Positions 10,022 to 18,689 of a stretch of 64,000 nt of DNA are shown one piece after another. The stretch lies in assembly GCF_012955605.1 (NCBI RefSeq), contig NZ_CP052135.1, positions 1,457,501 to 1,521,500 of the forward strand, in the 5' to 3' direction. A program made the translations under genes and the position numbers. Positions within the stretch are counted from its first letter, which is position 1; every line of letters begins with the position of its first letter. The notes under the pieces are model-generated. The model was not told where the DNA came from and searched no databases. It saw only the letters and a program-made list of their open reading frames with translations. This DNA comes from Bacillus fonticola. GTDB taxonomy: Bacteria > Bacillota > Bacilli > Bacillales > JC228.

Positions 10022-10447
10022 TTGATTACAACAAAACATGTAACGAATTCAACCGAACTAGCTCAAGTATTTGAAATCAGAACAGCGGTGTTCATCGAAG
10101 AACAAGGCACTCCAGCAGAAGATGAATTTGATGAGTACGAGCAGACCGCAGAGCATATTCTTGTGTACGATGACAACGAACCCGTTGCTAGTGGAAGGTT
10201 GCGCGTTGTCGACGGAGTCGGTAAGCTAGAAAGAATTTGTGTAGTAGCCTCCCACCGTAAACATGGGTTTGGCAAGGTCGTTGTCGAAACACTAGAGAAC
10301 ATGACGAAGGAAAAAGGACTCTCCAAAGCAAAATTACACGGGCAAACGCAGGCAGAGGATTTTTATAAAAGACTAGGTTATGTAACAGCGTCTGACGTAT
10401 TTATGGAGGACAACATTCCTCACGTGTTAATGATTAAGAACATGTAA
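10022..10447 (+). CDS. GNAT family N-acetyltransferase (YjcF-like)
   Basis: This 141-residue single-domain acetyltransferase resembles ElaA/YjcF proteins. VFIEEQGTPAEDEFDE near residue 25 and KLERICVVASHRKHGFGK near 70 are the characteristic beta4-alpha3 segment holding the acetyl-CoA pyrophosphate-binding loop, followed by QTQAEDFYKRLGY near 105. The likely start is TTG at 10022, preceded by GAGGGGCGAG. The substrate is not known. A hairpin follows at 10470-10493, so it is probably transcribed alone or with the upstream GGCT-like gene 43 bp away. Confidence 0.88.
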   Translation: MITTKHVTNSTELAQVFEIRTAVFIEEQGTPAEDEFDEYEQTAEHILVYDDNEPVASGRLRVVDGVGKLERICVVASHRKHGFGKVVVETLENMTKEKGLSKAKLHGQTQAEDFYKRLGYVTASDVFMEDNIPHVLMIKNM

Positions 10448-10469
10448 TGCATCGACTGACCGCGGATGT

Positions 10470-10493
10470 GTGAGGTACTGAGCTCAGCCTCAC
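10470..10493 (+). terminator. Hairpin after the acetyltransferase gene, possible terminator
   Basis: GTGAGG pairs with CCTCAC around an internal palindrome (CTGAGCTCAG). It is followed by a T-rich but interrupted tract. From here to 10815 I see no credible gene; the only open frame (10549-10758) has no ribosome binding site or recognisable sequence. Confidence 0.45.
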
Positions 10494-10815
10494 TTGTTAT
10501 TTATTATACCATAAATATCCAAAAAATCCGTTTTGCTCCCTCTGAAAGATGTTCTTTGGCTATAGAGGCCTTTTCAACTTTTTTCATGTTTTTGACCCAC
10601 GGGCGGGTGCTGTATATCTCCGAAGATCTGTCGTGATTTTTACTTTATATACTTTTTGGCAGATGCCTTCATCGGCCAGAGGACAATCTGTACACATGAC
10701 TTGGGGAGAGGTACTCTATTTATTGTGCCTGAAAACCCTTGTGTCGCAGGGGCTCTGATTTATGAAATTCATTCAACTATGTGAATAATTTGTTTGAGTT
10801 GTCAGTGGTGGTCTT

Positions 10816-11037
10816 ATGTATACCAACTTTTTTATCGCCATAATGCAAGCGTTTGCATCTTCGGAGACTGTCGGAAGCACGAAGGTCATCATACACTATC
10901 AAGAGGCCACAATCACCACGAAGGATTGGAATTTATGGGTGTGGCCTAAAGGGAAAGATGGGCAAAAATATGAGCTCACTGGCGAGGATGAGTTTGGTCG
11001 AATTGCGGTTAATATGCAGACGGATGTGGGGCCATAG
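10816..11037 (+). pseudogene. Remnant of a pullulanase N-terminus: signal-peptide tail and first CBM41 domain
   Basis: The frame encodes a short hydrophobic stretch ending in a signal-peptidase-like AFAS site, then a recognisable start of a CBM41 (pullulanase-associated) domain: KVIIHYQEATITTKDWNLWVW and EDEFGRIAV. It stops at a TAG at 11035. The DWNLWVW-to-EDEFG layout is repeated in the intact CBM41 of the downstream pullulanase (ENWNLWIW, GEDEFGKTA). The original protein was therefore probably secreted with two CBM41 domains, and this half has lost its reading frame. Homology is clear for about 50 residues only. Confidence 0.65.
10844..10857. promoter_or_regulatory. Catabolite-responsive element (cre) for CcpA
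   Basis: TGCAAGCGTTTGCA is a perfect palindrome and fits the cre consensus at every fixed position. It lies about 270 bp upstream of the chosen pullulanase start, inside the decayed N-terminal coding region. Glucose repression of the starch-degrading gene is the natural reading. Confidence 0.75.
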
Positions 11038-11122
11038 TAAGGTAACTCTGCTAAGAACGAGCCATCCTTGGCGTAACGCAGCGCCACTCGCATCCTGCGA
11101 GCGGAAAGTAGGTGATGGAACT

Positions 11123-13651
11123 ATGTATACTTCACCACCCGATGGAGAGTATCGTGACGTTCCTTCTTTTGAAGAGGTACACGTGACTTTTCACTACTAT
11201 CGATATGATGAGAACTACGAAAACTGGAATCTGTGGATTTGGAACCCTGGAAAAGACGGGCAACGATTTGGTTTTTTGGGAGAAGATGAATTTGGAAAAA
11301 CAGCTACTGTCAAACTTGCAGACGGTGATGGGATAGAAGGGCTCGGCTTTATACTCCGTAAGAGCGAACAAAACAACGATTGGGCAGGTCAAGAATTAAA
11401 CGATCGCTTCGTTACAAGCTTTGATGAAGAGGGAAAAGCCCACGTATGGCTAGTTCAAGGCCAGCAACGTGTGTACGAAGATCCTAATTTAATTGATACA
11501 ACGCCTCGTATTTTAGAAGCTGAATGGGATGAAATGAACCAAGTGCTGTTAACAGCGAACTTCCCGATTGCCAAAGATGACATGGCGCAGGACGGGTTAA
11601 GTATTCAAGAAGATAACACGCTTTCCCCGCAAGTCAAAGCAGTGGAAGGGAAGCCCAATCAGCTTAAGCTTAACCTAGATAAGCCAATTAATTTTCAAAA
11701 AGAATACGCACTCGTAAGCGATAAATTTGGTACCACACCGATTACAGTCGGTGCAGTTGTTCGCTCCGAAAGCTTTGATGAACACTATTTCTATGAAGGA
11801 GACGATCTCGGAAATACGTACACAAAAGGCGAGACAAAGTTCCGCGTGTGGGCTCCGACTGCGCGCGTTGCCCAGCTCGTATTATATGATAGTTGGCAAG
11901 ATACAAAGGGTGAGATTGTACCGATGGAAGAGGACGAACGTGGAACCTGGACAGCGAGTTTGCAAGGCGACCAAGACGGGCAAATATACAACTATCGTGT
12001 ACAGATCGGAAATGACTGGAACGAAGCGGTAGACCCTTACGTTCGTGCAGTCACTGTAAACGGCGATCGCGGTGTGGTCGTGAACTTAGACAAGACGGAT
12101 CCTAAGAAGTGGAATGAGAAAAAGCCGAAGTTCACAAGCCAAATAGACGCGATTATTTACGAATTGCATGTCCGGGATCTGTCCATCCAAAAGGAAAGCG
12201 GTATTACAAACAAAGGCAAGTTCCTTGGTGTTACAGAAACAGGCACTCGTGGTCCTGATGGCATGACAACCGGTCTTGATTTTATAAAAGATCTGGGTGT
12301 ATCACACGTTCAATTTTTACCGATTTACGATTATCGTACAGTGGACGAAACAAGAATTGACGACCCACAGTATAATTGGGGATACGACCCGAAAAATTAC
12401 AACGTTCCAGAAGGATCCTATTCAACGGATCCGTACAATCCAACAACGAGAATTACCGAGCTAAAGGACATGATCCAGACGCTGCACGACAACGATTTGC
12501 GTGTTGTGATGGACGTTGTTTACAACCACGTATTCTCTGCCGAAGAATCTTCTTTCCAAAAAATCGTCCCAGGCTACTACTTCCGCTACAACGAACATGG
12601 AGAACTGGCGAATGGCACGGGTGTAGGTAACGATGTGGCTTCGGAGCGAAATATGATGCAAAAGTTCATTATTGATTCTGTCACCTATTGGGTAGAAGAA
12701 TACAATATGGATGGCTTCCGCTTTGACTTAATGGGGATTCTTGACACGGAAACGATGAACAAAGTACGCGAAGCTGTAGACAAAATTGACCCGTCTATCG
12801 TCATCATCGGAGAAGGCTGGGATCTCGGCACGCCGTTAGATGCGAAACTAAAAGCGAATCAAAAGAACGCAGAAGATATGCCGAGCATCGGTCAATTCAA
12901 TGATGCATTGCGAGATGGAATAAAGGGTAGCGTCTGGGATGACAAAGAACCTGGATTTGTGAACGGAAAACAAGGCACGGAAGACTTCATCCGACAATCA
13001 ATAGCTGGTGGGCTTACGTTTGATGAGCAGATGGCCACGTATCGCTCGCCGGAACAAGTCGTCCAGTATGTCGAGGCGCACGATAATTTAACGCTTTGGG
13101 ATAAACTCAAAAAAACAAACCCTGACGCAACAGAGGAAGAACTAAAACGAATGCACAAGCTGGCGACGAGTATTGTACTCACGAGTCAAGGTGTCAGCTT
13201 CCTCCACGCAGGTCAAGAGTTTATGCGTACAAAAGACGGTGACCCTAATAGCTACCAATCGCCAGATGGTATCAATCAACTCGACTGGCAAAGAAGAGCG
13301 GAATTTTCTGAAGAAGTTAATTATGTGAAGGGGCTTATCGAGTTGCGAAATACGTACAAATCGTTCCGTATGCCTACTAAAGATAAGATCGAGGAGAATT
13401 TGCAATTTTTAGATACCCCTGCCGGAACAGTAGGATATACTCTCGATGCAAAAGCAAACAAAGACCAAGCGAAGACGTTAGTCGTTTTGCATAATGCAAA
13501 TAAAGAAGACATGGAAGTTCAACTCAGTGACAAAGGCACGTGGCAAGTTCTCATTAACAGTAAGGCAGCCGGTACGAAACCGCTTAGAGTTTTGCATGAA
13601 ACTACAGTAAGCGTTCCAGCACAAAGTACACTCGTACTAAGGAAACCATAG
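11123..13651 (+). CDS. pulA: Type I pullulanase with CBM41 domain
   Basis: The enzyme hydrolyses alpha-1,6 links of pullulan and limit dextrins. The 842-residue product has a CBM41 domain (about 10-110), a pullulanase N2-like region, a CBM48-type domain (about 235-320) and a GH13 catalytic barrel. Pullulanase signature YNWGYDPKNY, region I DVVYNHVF, region II GFRFDLMG with the nucleophile Asp, region III IIGEGWDLG with the acid Glu, and region IV VEAHDNLTLWD are all present. I chose the ATG at 11123, preceded by AGGTGATGG. The frame is open upstream to 10853, but that stretch translates a decayed CBM41 in the wrong frame. No signal peptide remains, so the present protein is probably cytoplasmic. 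Confidence 0.9.
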   Translation: MYTSPPDGEYRDVPSFEEVHVTFHYYRYDENYENWNLWIWNPGKDGQRFGFLGEDEFGKTATVKLADGDGIEGLGFILRKSEQNNDWAGQELNDRFVTSFDEEGKAHVWLVQGQQRVYEDPNLIDTTPRILEAEWDEMNQVLLTANFPIAKDDMAQDGLSIQEDNTLSPQVKAVEGKPNQLKLNLDKPINFQKEYALVSDKFGTTPITVGAVVRSESFDEHYFYEGDDLGNTYTKGETKFRVWAPTARVAQLVLYDSWQDTKGEIVPMEEDERGTWTASLQGDQDGQIYNYRVQIGNDWNEAVDPYVRAVTVNGDRGVVVNLDKTDPKKWNEKKPKFTSQIDAIIYELHVRDLSIQKESGITNKGKFLGVTETGTRGPDGMTTGLDFIKDLGVSHVQFLPIYDYRTVDETRIDDPQYNWGYDPKNYNVPEGSYSTDPYNPTTRITELKDMIQTLHDNDLRVVMDVVYNHVFSAEESSFQKIVPGYYFRYNEHGELANGTGVGNDVASERNMMQKFIIDSVTYWVEEYNMDGFRFDLMGILDTETMNKVREAVDKIDPSIVIIGEGWDLGTPLDAKLKANQKNAEDMPSIGQFNDALRDGIKGSVWDDKEPGFVNGKQGTEDFIRQSIAGGLTFDEQMATYRSPEQVVQYVEAHDNLTLWDKLKKTNPDATEEELKRMHKLATSIVLTSQGVSFLHAGQEFMRTKDGDPNSYQSPDGINQLDWQRRAEFSEEVNYVKGLIELRNTYKSFRMPTKDKIEENLQFLDTPAGTVGYTLDAKANKDQAKTLVVLHNANKEDMEVQLSDKGTWQVLINSKAAGTKPLRVLHETTVSVPAQSTLVLRKP

Positions 13652-13686
13652 AAGAAAAAAGTATTTCTGTTTATTTGTAAAAAATA

Positions 13687-13717
13687 TGAATATAAACCAT
13701 AAATTCCACACATAGTA
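13687..13717 (+). promoter_or_regulatory. Sigma-G-like forespore promoter
   Basis: TGAATA and CATAGTA are separated by 18 bp, one mismatch from the sigma-F/sigma-G consensus. It sits 55 bp before the Gln/Ala-rich gene. The same layout recurs before three other spore genes in this window. Confidence 0.5.
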
Positions 13718-13771
13718 ACAGTCGTAAGCGTCGTGCTTATAGAAAATTTTGTATGGAGGTTTTTTTTCATT

Positions 13772-14107
13772 ATGCAAAACGCACAACAAGCTCTCGAGCA
13801 AGCAAAGCAAGCTCTCACGCAAGCTCAGCAAAATCCACAAGGAACACAAAACCAGCTACAGCAAGCAGCTCAGCAGCTACAACAAGCGGCTGCACAAGAG
13901 CAAGGTGCTAATCAGCAACAACTTCAAAACGCGTATAACGCAGTTCAGCAAGCGGCTAACTCTGCAAATCAACAACAAAACCAAGCTACTCAATCAACGA
14001 CACAATCTACTCAAGGTAATGCTACGACAGGCGCTGGAGCAGGCGTAAACAACGCAGTTCAACAAGCGCTTCGTGCATGCGAGCAAGCTGAAAACCAATT
14101 TCGTTAA
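13772..14107 (+). CDS. Gln/Ala/Asn-rich low-complexity protein, probable spore protein
   Basis: A TGGAGG ribosome binding site precedes the ATG. The 111-residue product is dominated by Gln, Ala and Asn, with heptad-like QQALEQAKQALTQAQQ at the start, predicting a long helix or coiled coil, a Thr/Gly-rich linker near residue 80, and a C-terminal helix with one Cys (ALRACEQAENQF). It has no signal peptide or membrane segment. The composition recalls gamma-type SASP (SspE), but I see no SspE repeat, so I do not assign that name. The upstream sigma-G-like promoter supports forespore expression. A strong terminator follows. Confidence 0.7.
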   Translation: MQNAQQALEQAKQALTQAQQNPQGTQNQLQQAAQQLQQAAAQEQGANQQQLQNAYNAVQQAANSANQQQNQATQSTTQSTQGNATTGAGAGVNNAVQQALRACEQAENQFR

Positions 14108-14131
14108 GAAGAAATAAGGAGATCAATACCG

Positions 14132-14165
14132 AGGCACTTAGTGAACTTTGCTAGGTGTCTTTTTT
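14132..14165 (+). terminator. Rho-independent terminator of the Gln-rich gene
   Basis: AGGCACTTAG pairs with CTAGGTGTCT (10 bp with G-U pairs) and is followed by TTTTT. Confidence 0.85.
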
Positions 14166-14348
14166 ATGTTGTGAGAAAGAGAGAAATTCGCAAGTATTAG
14201 TTCGTACATCTACATTTTTTCATTCAATCCTATAAGAGCTAAGGAAATAATGTTTTTTCCTTTACTTCTAATTTGTCACATGCAATACTAAATTCTTATA
14301 AACGATCAAATAGAAAATTGAGTATTGCGATTAGGAGGTGTCCCTACT

Positions 14349-16208
14349 ATGGAAAATGGAGAATCAATGAGTTCATTAATGATCGTGGTGGCAATAGCCT
14401 TTTTTCTACCATTACTACTTAAAAGATTTCAACTCGGTTTTATCCCAGTCGTAGTTGCAGAAATTATAGCTGGGATCGTGATTGGACCGAGTGGCTTTAA
14501 CGTCATTCGAGAAGATAATTGGCTTGAAATCTTATCAACTTTAGGCTTAATCTTTCTGATGTTTTTAAGCGGTGTGGAAATTGACTTCTCCACTATGCGG
14601 CAGAAAAGGAAGAAATCTTCTATAGAAAAATCTTCGACAAATAAGGGAACGCCGACAGTCTCCGTAAATCCTCTTGTACTTTCTGTAGTCATTTTTGCAG
14701 GTATGCTGGCACTATCATACGGTCTGTCTTTATTGATGATGCAATTCGGACTAGTAGATGATCCGTTCTTTATGACCATTATTTTAGCTACGGTTTCTTT
14801 AGGGGTAGTCGTTCCCGTATTAAAAGAAAGAGAAATTATTGACTCACCGTTAGGACAGACTGTGTTACTCGTTGCAGTTGTATCTGATTTTACAACGATG
14901 TTACTTTTTGCTTATTTTCTTGCTTATCAATCCGGAAATACAGCAACCGTGTTCTGGATTTTGTTACTCTTTGTGGCAGCATACTTCCTCTATTTCGTCC
15001 TAAGGCGATTTAATGAAGGTTCTTTTTACGAGTCCTTACGAAGAGGAACTACACAAATTGGGACACGCGGCGTATTTGCCCTTATTATTTTTCTAGTTGC
15101 CCTAAGTGAAACGTTAGGTGCGGAAAACATTTTAGGTGCATTTTTAGCAGGTGTACTCGTTTCTCTTTTGCAACCGCCGAAAGATTTTGTTCACCAACTG
15201 GACTCATTCGGGTATGGGTTTTTAATTCCGATTTTCTTTGTAATGGTCGGAGTCGATTTAAATCTTTTTTCATTATTTGAAGACATGACAGTGCTTGCAG
15301 TCATACCAGTCGTTTTCGTCGCATTGTATATCGTCCGGACATTACCAGTCTTGCTCATTCGTAAATGGTTCCCGTGGAGAGAGACGATCTCTTCCGGATT
15401 CATCTTAACTTCTACCATGAGTTTGGCGGTTGTAGCGGCGAGTGTGTCTTATGAGTTAGGCATTATTTCTGAAGCGTTAAATGGTGCTATCATTCTCGTA
15501 TCTGTGGCAACTTGTCTCGTTTCACCAATCCTTTTTAACAAGTTCGCTCCAGAGAAAAAAGTGATAAGAGAAAGCATTGGGATTGTTGGTGCCAATCGCT
15601 ACACGATTCCGCTCTCGTTAGATTTGCAAAAAAAAGGTGTACCAGTTGTTCTTTACAGTAAGAAGCAAGAAAAATTGATTCCAGAAGTACACACTGTGCA
15701 TGGCTTTCCGCTCATTGAAGTGCCCGAAATCACTGCAGAGGCACTCGAAAAGGCAGGTGCTCACTCGCACACGAAAATGATTTTAGCTACGAATGATGAC
15801 ACAGTCAATGAAGAGCTGGCTAAGCAATTTAGTGACCTGCCTGTGCAACACCGTATCGTACGATTGGAAGACCCTCTCGTTAAAGAACGTCTAAAAGAAG
15901 ATCATACGACTTTTTCAGTTACCGATGCTTCAACAACTCTATTGAAGGCGTTAATTTTAAGCCCAAGTATTTTAGGGTTCATTACGAAAGAACAAGATAA
16001 CTTAAAAGAAATATCAGTACAAAACTATCGTTATGAGGGTGTACCGCTTAGGCAGCTCCCGTTCTTGGGTGATGTACTCGTGCTTCACGTTTACCGGCGT
16101 GGTAAAGGAATTACGCCTCACGGTGATACTGTGTTACAAATGGAAGACCGAATCATTGTGAGTGGAAGTGAAACGTGTATACAAAAAATGCAGGAAGAGC
16201 TATCATAG
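14349..16208 (+). CDS. CPA2-family monovalent cation:proton antiporter with TrkA domains (YjbQ-like)
   Basis: This 619-residue membrane protein has about 12 transmembrane helices in residues 1-380 of the KefB type, with GIVIGPSGFN near residue 45 and a polar ATVSLGVVVPVLKE segment near 150. A degenerate TrkA-N nucleotide-binding region (GIVGANRYTIPLSLDLQKKG) and a C-terminal TrkA-C (RCK-C) domain follow. B. subtilis YjbQ and KhtU have the same layout and exchange K+ or Na+ for protons, fitting pH or cation homeostasis. I chose ATG 14349 because AGGAGGTG lies eight bases upstream. Ion specificity is not visible. Confidence 0.88.
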   Translation: MENGESMSSLMIVVAIAFFLPLLLKRFQLGFIPVVVAEIIAGIVIGPSGFNVIREDNWLEILSTLGLIFLMFLSGVEIDFSTMRQKRKKSSIEKSSTNKGTPTVSVNPLVLSVVIFAGMLALSYGLSLLMMQFGLVDDPFFMTIILATVSLGVVVPVLKEREIIDSPLGQTVLLVAVVSDFTTMLLFAYFLAYQSGNTATVFWILLLFVAAYFLYFVLRRFNEGSFYESLRRGTTQIGTRGVFALIIFLVALSETLGAENILGAFLAGVLVSLLQPPKDFVHQLDSFGYGFLIPIFFVMVGVDLNLFSLFEDMTVLAVIPVVFVALYIVRTLPVLLIRKWFPWRETISSGFILTSTMSLAVVAASVSYELGIISEALNGAIILVSVATCLVSPILFNKFAPEKKVIRESIGIVGANRYTIPLSLDLQKKGVPVVLYSKKQEKLIPEVHTVHGFPLIEVPEITAEALEKAGAHSHTKMILATNDDTVNEELAKQFSDLPVQHRIVRLEDPLVKERLKEDHTTFSVTDASTTLLKALILSPSILGFITKEQDNLKEISVQNYRYEGVPLRQLPFLGDVLVLHVYRRGKGITPHGDTVLQMEDRIIVSGSETCIQKMQEELS

Positions 16209-16225
16209 TTCTCCTGCATTTTTTT
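16188..16225 (+). terminator. Terminator overlapping the end of the antiporter gene
   Basis: ATGCAGGA inside the last codons pairs with TCCTGCAT just after the stop and is followed by seven T. Confidence 0.85.
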
Positions 16226-16360
16226 CACAGGGAAAAAGGTGATTTTTATTGGGAAACGAGGAATTACTTTACATTCTCACGTAAAGAACGGTACGATACA
16301 TACTAAAGAAAGCTCTTTTACTAAATGTTTATTCTAGATACGTAACGGAGGAGAAACCGC

Positions 16361-17479
16361 ATGGCAAAGAAATCAAAGCTCCAATTTTGGTTATTACAAA
16401 TCTTAATTCTTGTAACCATCTTGTACATATCTAGTGAAATTGGATACATATTTCAACCGATAGGCTTGTTCTTGTCTACGCTATTTTTCCCTATTTTCAT
16501 CTCTGGGTTCCTGTTTTACTTACTGAATCCACTCGTTAATTTAATTCAAAAGCTAAAAATTCCAAGAACACTGTCTATCATCATCGTATATGGACTCATT
16601 ATCGGGGGGATCGTGCTTGCCATTAATATCATCGCGCCGACGGTAACAGAACAGTTTATTGACTTGGCGAACGAACTACCAGAGTACGTAGATGATACGA
16701 TTGCACTCTTTAATTCACTTGCAAATAGTCCGCAATATCAATGGGTAATGCAACAAGAGTACGTCTCCATTCAAGATATTGAGCAGCGAGCCGCACAATT
16801 TGCTGAAACATTACCACGACAAATTACAGATGGAATCGGTGCAGTGTTAGGGTTTATGACGAATTTTACCATTACGGTCGTTACCGTGCCGTTCTTGCTG
16901 TTCTACATGTTTAAAGATGGGAATAAGTTTACAGAGTCTGTTCTGCGTTTTTTCCCACATAAGTACGAGAAGCCAGGGAAAGAAGCGATTCAAGAAACGA
17001 ACAAAACGTTGGCATCCTATATACAAGGGCAAGTGACCGTAGCCTTATTTGTCGCAACACTCTCTTTTATTGGTTATTTAATTATCGACTTACCTTATGC
17101 CCTTGTGATGGTCCTGATTGTCATGGTGACCAATATTATACCGTACGTGGGTCCATTTTTAGGGGGGGCTCCTGCTGTCATCGTAGCCTTATTTGATTCG
17201 CCTACAAAAGCCATCTTTGTTGTGGTCGTCATTGTGGTCGCCCAACAAATTGAAGGGAACGTTTTGTCACCGCTCATCATTGGCAAGCAATTGAAAATCC
17301 ATCCGGCGACGATTATTATTTTGTTACTAGGTGCAGGAAAACTAGCCGGTATTCTTGGATTGATTTTAGCCATTCCGTTTTATGCCGTTACGAAGACCAT
17401 TGTGATTCACATCGTCAAGTTCATTTATGCTTCAAGAGAAGAACAAACTGAAGAGAAGTGGAAACCTACAGATACCTAA
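16361..17479 (+). CDS. AI-2E family (PerM/TqsA-like) membrane transporter
   Basis: The 372-residue protein has the AI-2E transporter layout: a pair of N-terminal helices, a third helix near residue 65, an amphipathic soluble segment (about 90-160), then a cluster of C-terminal helices. The family marker is VTNIIPYVGPFLGGAPAVI near residue 250, followed by NVLSPLIIGKQLKIHP. Members export varied substrates, and several Bacillus ones act in Na+ or pH resistance, which suits its place behind a cation antiporter. A GGAGG ribosome binding site precedes the ATG. The substrate is not predictable. Confidence 0.88.
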   Translation: MAKKSKLQFWLLQILILVTILYISSEIGYIFQPIGLFLSTLFFPIFISGFLFYLLNPLVNLIQKLKIPRTLSIIIVYGLIIGGIVLAINIIAPTVTEQFIDLANELPEYVDDTIALFNSLANSPQYQWVMQQEYVSIQDIEQRAAQFAETLPRQITDGIGAVLGFMTNFTITVVTVPFLLFYMFKDGNKFTESVLRFFPHKYEKPGKEAIQETNKTLASYIQGQVTVALFVATLSFIGYLIIDLPYALVMVLIVMVTNIIPYVGPFLGGAPAVIVALFDSPTKAIFVVVVIVVAQQIEGNVLSPLIIGKQLKIHPATIIILLLGAGKLAGILGLILAIPFYAVTKTIVIHIVKFIYASREEQTEEKWKPTDT

Positions 17480-17591
17480 AGCAAAGCACAAATTTGCACG
17501 CTGCTTTTTAGGCGCTATCCATGAACTACCTGTATAGAATAATGGCTTTATTGAAATGGTAGAAAGGAGAAGATAGAGAGGGTGATGGAAC

Positions 17592-18416
17592 GTGGGCCAG
17601 CTAACGCATTCATTTCAAGTCACAGACGATTGTATAGGGTTTAAAACTATTTTAGTTAATTTGTATGTGATTCAAATAGAAGGACGAGTCATTATGGTAG
17701 ATGCAGGCGTTTCCTTATCAGCTTCGACATTGCGTGCCTGGTTTCGTAATAAATTTCAAAAGGAAACACCGGATGCAGTCATTTTAACGCATGCGCATTT
17801 TGATCATATCGGTGCGATTTCTTCCTTCCTGCAACACGGTGAGTTTCCTATTTATTTGCACGAAAATGAAAGAACTTATGCGGAAGGAAACCCTTATCTC
17901 CCGCCAGATCCAACAGTAGGGGGAGGGGCGCTAGCTTTATCATCCATACTATATCCACGCAAGTGTGAATCCTTCGCAGCGCACGTCCGCGTTCTCAGTG
18001 GAGAAGAGGGCGCTATAGACCTACTGCCCGGATGGACCTGGTTTTCCACACCTGGTCATACCCCCGGTCACATTTCGTTATTCCGAGAACGTGACCGGCT
18101 GCTATTAGCTGGGGATGCTTTAACAACTGTGAAGCAAGAATCACTAGTTGCGGTTTGGAAACAAGAACAAATCCTTCACGGTCCACCCCAATATTACACA
18201 CCAGACTGGATCGCAGCTGAGGAATCTGCACGCTGGATCGTTTCCAAACGACCTACACACCTGGCTACAGGACATGGGGTACCGATGAAAGGGGACATGT
18301 TACCTCACCAACTAGATCAGTACGTTGATGAATTCAAACGTTTAGCTGTTCCAAAAAAAGGACGCTACGTACACACACAAGATACCAATAGCATAAAGGG
18401 TACATCATCCCCATGA
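17592..18416 (+). CDS. MBL-fold metallo-hydrolase
   Basis: The metallo-beta-lactamase signature THAHFDHIG (HxHxDH) is near residue 65, followed by the third metal His in TPGHTPGHIS near 155, the bridging Asp in LLLAGDAL near 172 and the final His in LATGHGVP near 220. The set of Zn ligands is complete, so it should be an active hydrolase of unknown substrate, in the glyoxalase II-like group. GTG 17592 is preceded by GAGGGTGATGG. A strong terminator at 18419-18445 ends the unit. The length of 274 residues is ordinary. Confidence 0.87.
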   Translation: MGQLTHSFQVTDDCIGFKTILVNLYVIQIEGRVIMVDAGVSLSASTLRAWFRNKFQKETPDAVILTHAHFDHIGAISSFLQHGEFPIYLHENERTYAEGNPYLPPDPTVGGGALALSSILYPRKCESFAAHVRVLSGEEGAIDLLPGWTWFSTPGHTPGHISLFRERDRLLLAGDALTTVKQESLVAVWKQEQILHGPPQYYTPDWIAAEESARWIVSKRPTHLATGHGVPMKGDMLPHQLDQYVDEFKRLAVPKKGRYVHTQDTNSIKGTSSP

Positions 18417-18418
18417 GA

Positions 18419-18445
18419 AAGAGTGCGAAACAGCACTCTTTTTTC
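18419..18445 (+). terminator. Rho-independent terminator after the metallo-hydrolase gene
   Basis: AGAGTGC pairs with GCACTCT around GAAACA and is followed by six T. Confidence 0.9.
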
Positions 18446-18622
18446 TATCCAAATAGTTATACATGCCTCGCTTCTGTCCATTCCTTTTTTTCACCTAGCA
18501 TTTTATCGTCTGCTGAGGTGAGAATTTGTTCGCGCTCAGTCCTTTTCTAGGGCTACATCCACACTCATTTAGCATTTAGACAGACTTAGAGAGTTATAGA
18601 AGTATCGTTTGGTGTTCACCTA

Positions 18623-18653
18623 TGCATAACATTTCGTTCAAAGGGTCACATTA
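18623..18653 (+). promoter_or_regulatory. Sigma-G-like promoter of the ger operon
   Basis: TGCATA and CACATTA are 18 bp apart, one mismatch from the consensus -10 CATWWTA. It lies 36 bp upstream of the first ger gene, where forespore control is expected. Confidence 0.5.
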
Positions 18654-18689
18654 CTCACTACAGATATTACTACGTGTGGAGTGAGTTTT

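Noticed and set aside
10549..10758. Open frame of 69 codons upstream of the pullulanase
   Set aside because: It has no ribosome binding site and no recognisable composition, and lies in a decayed intergenic stretch.
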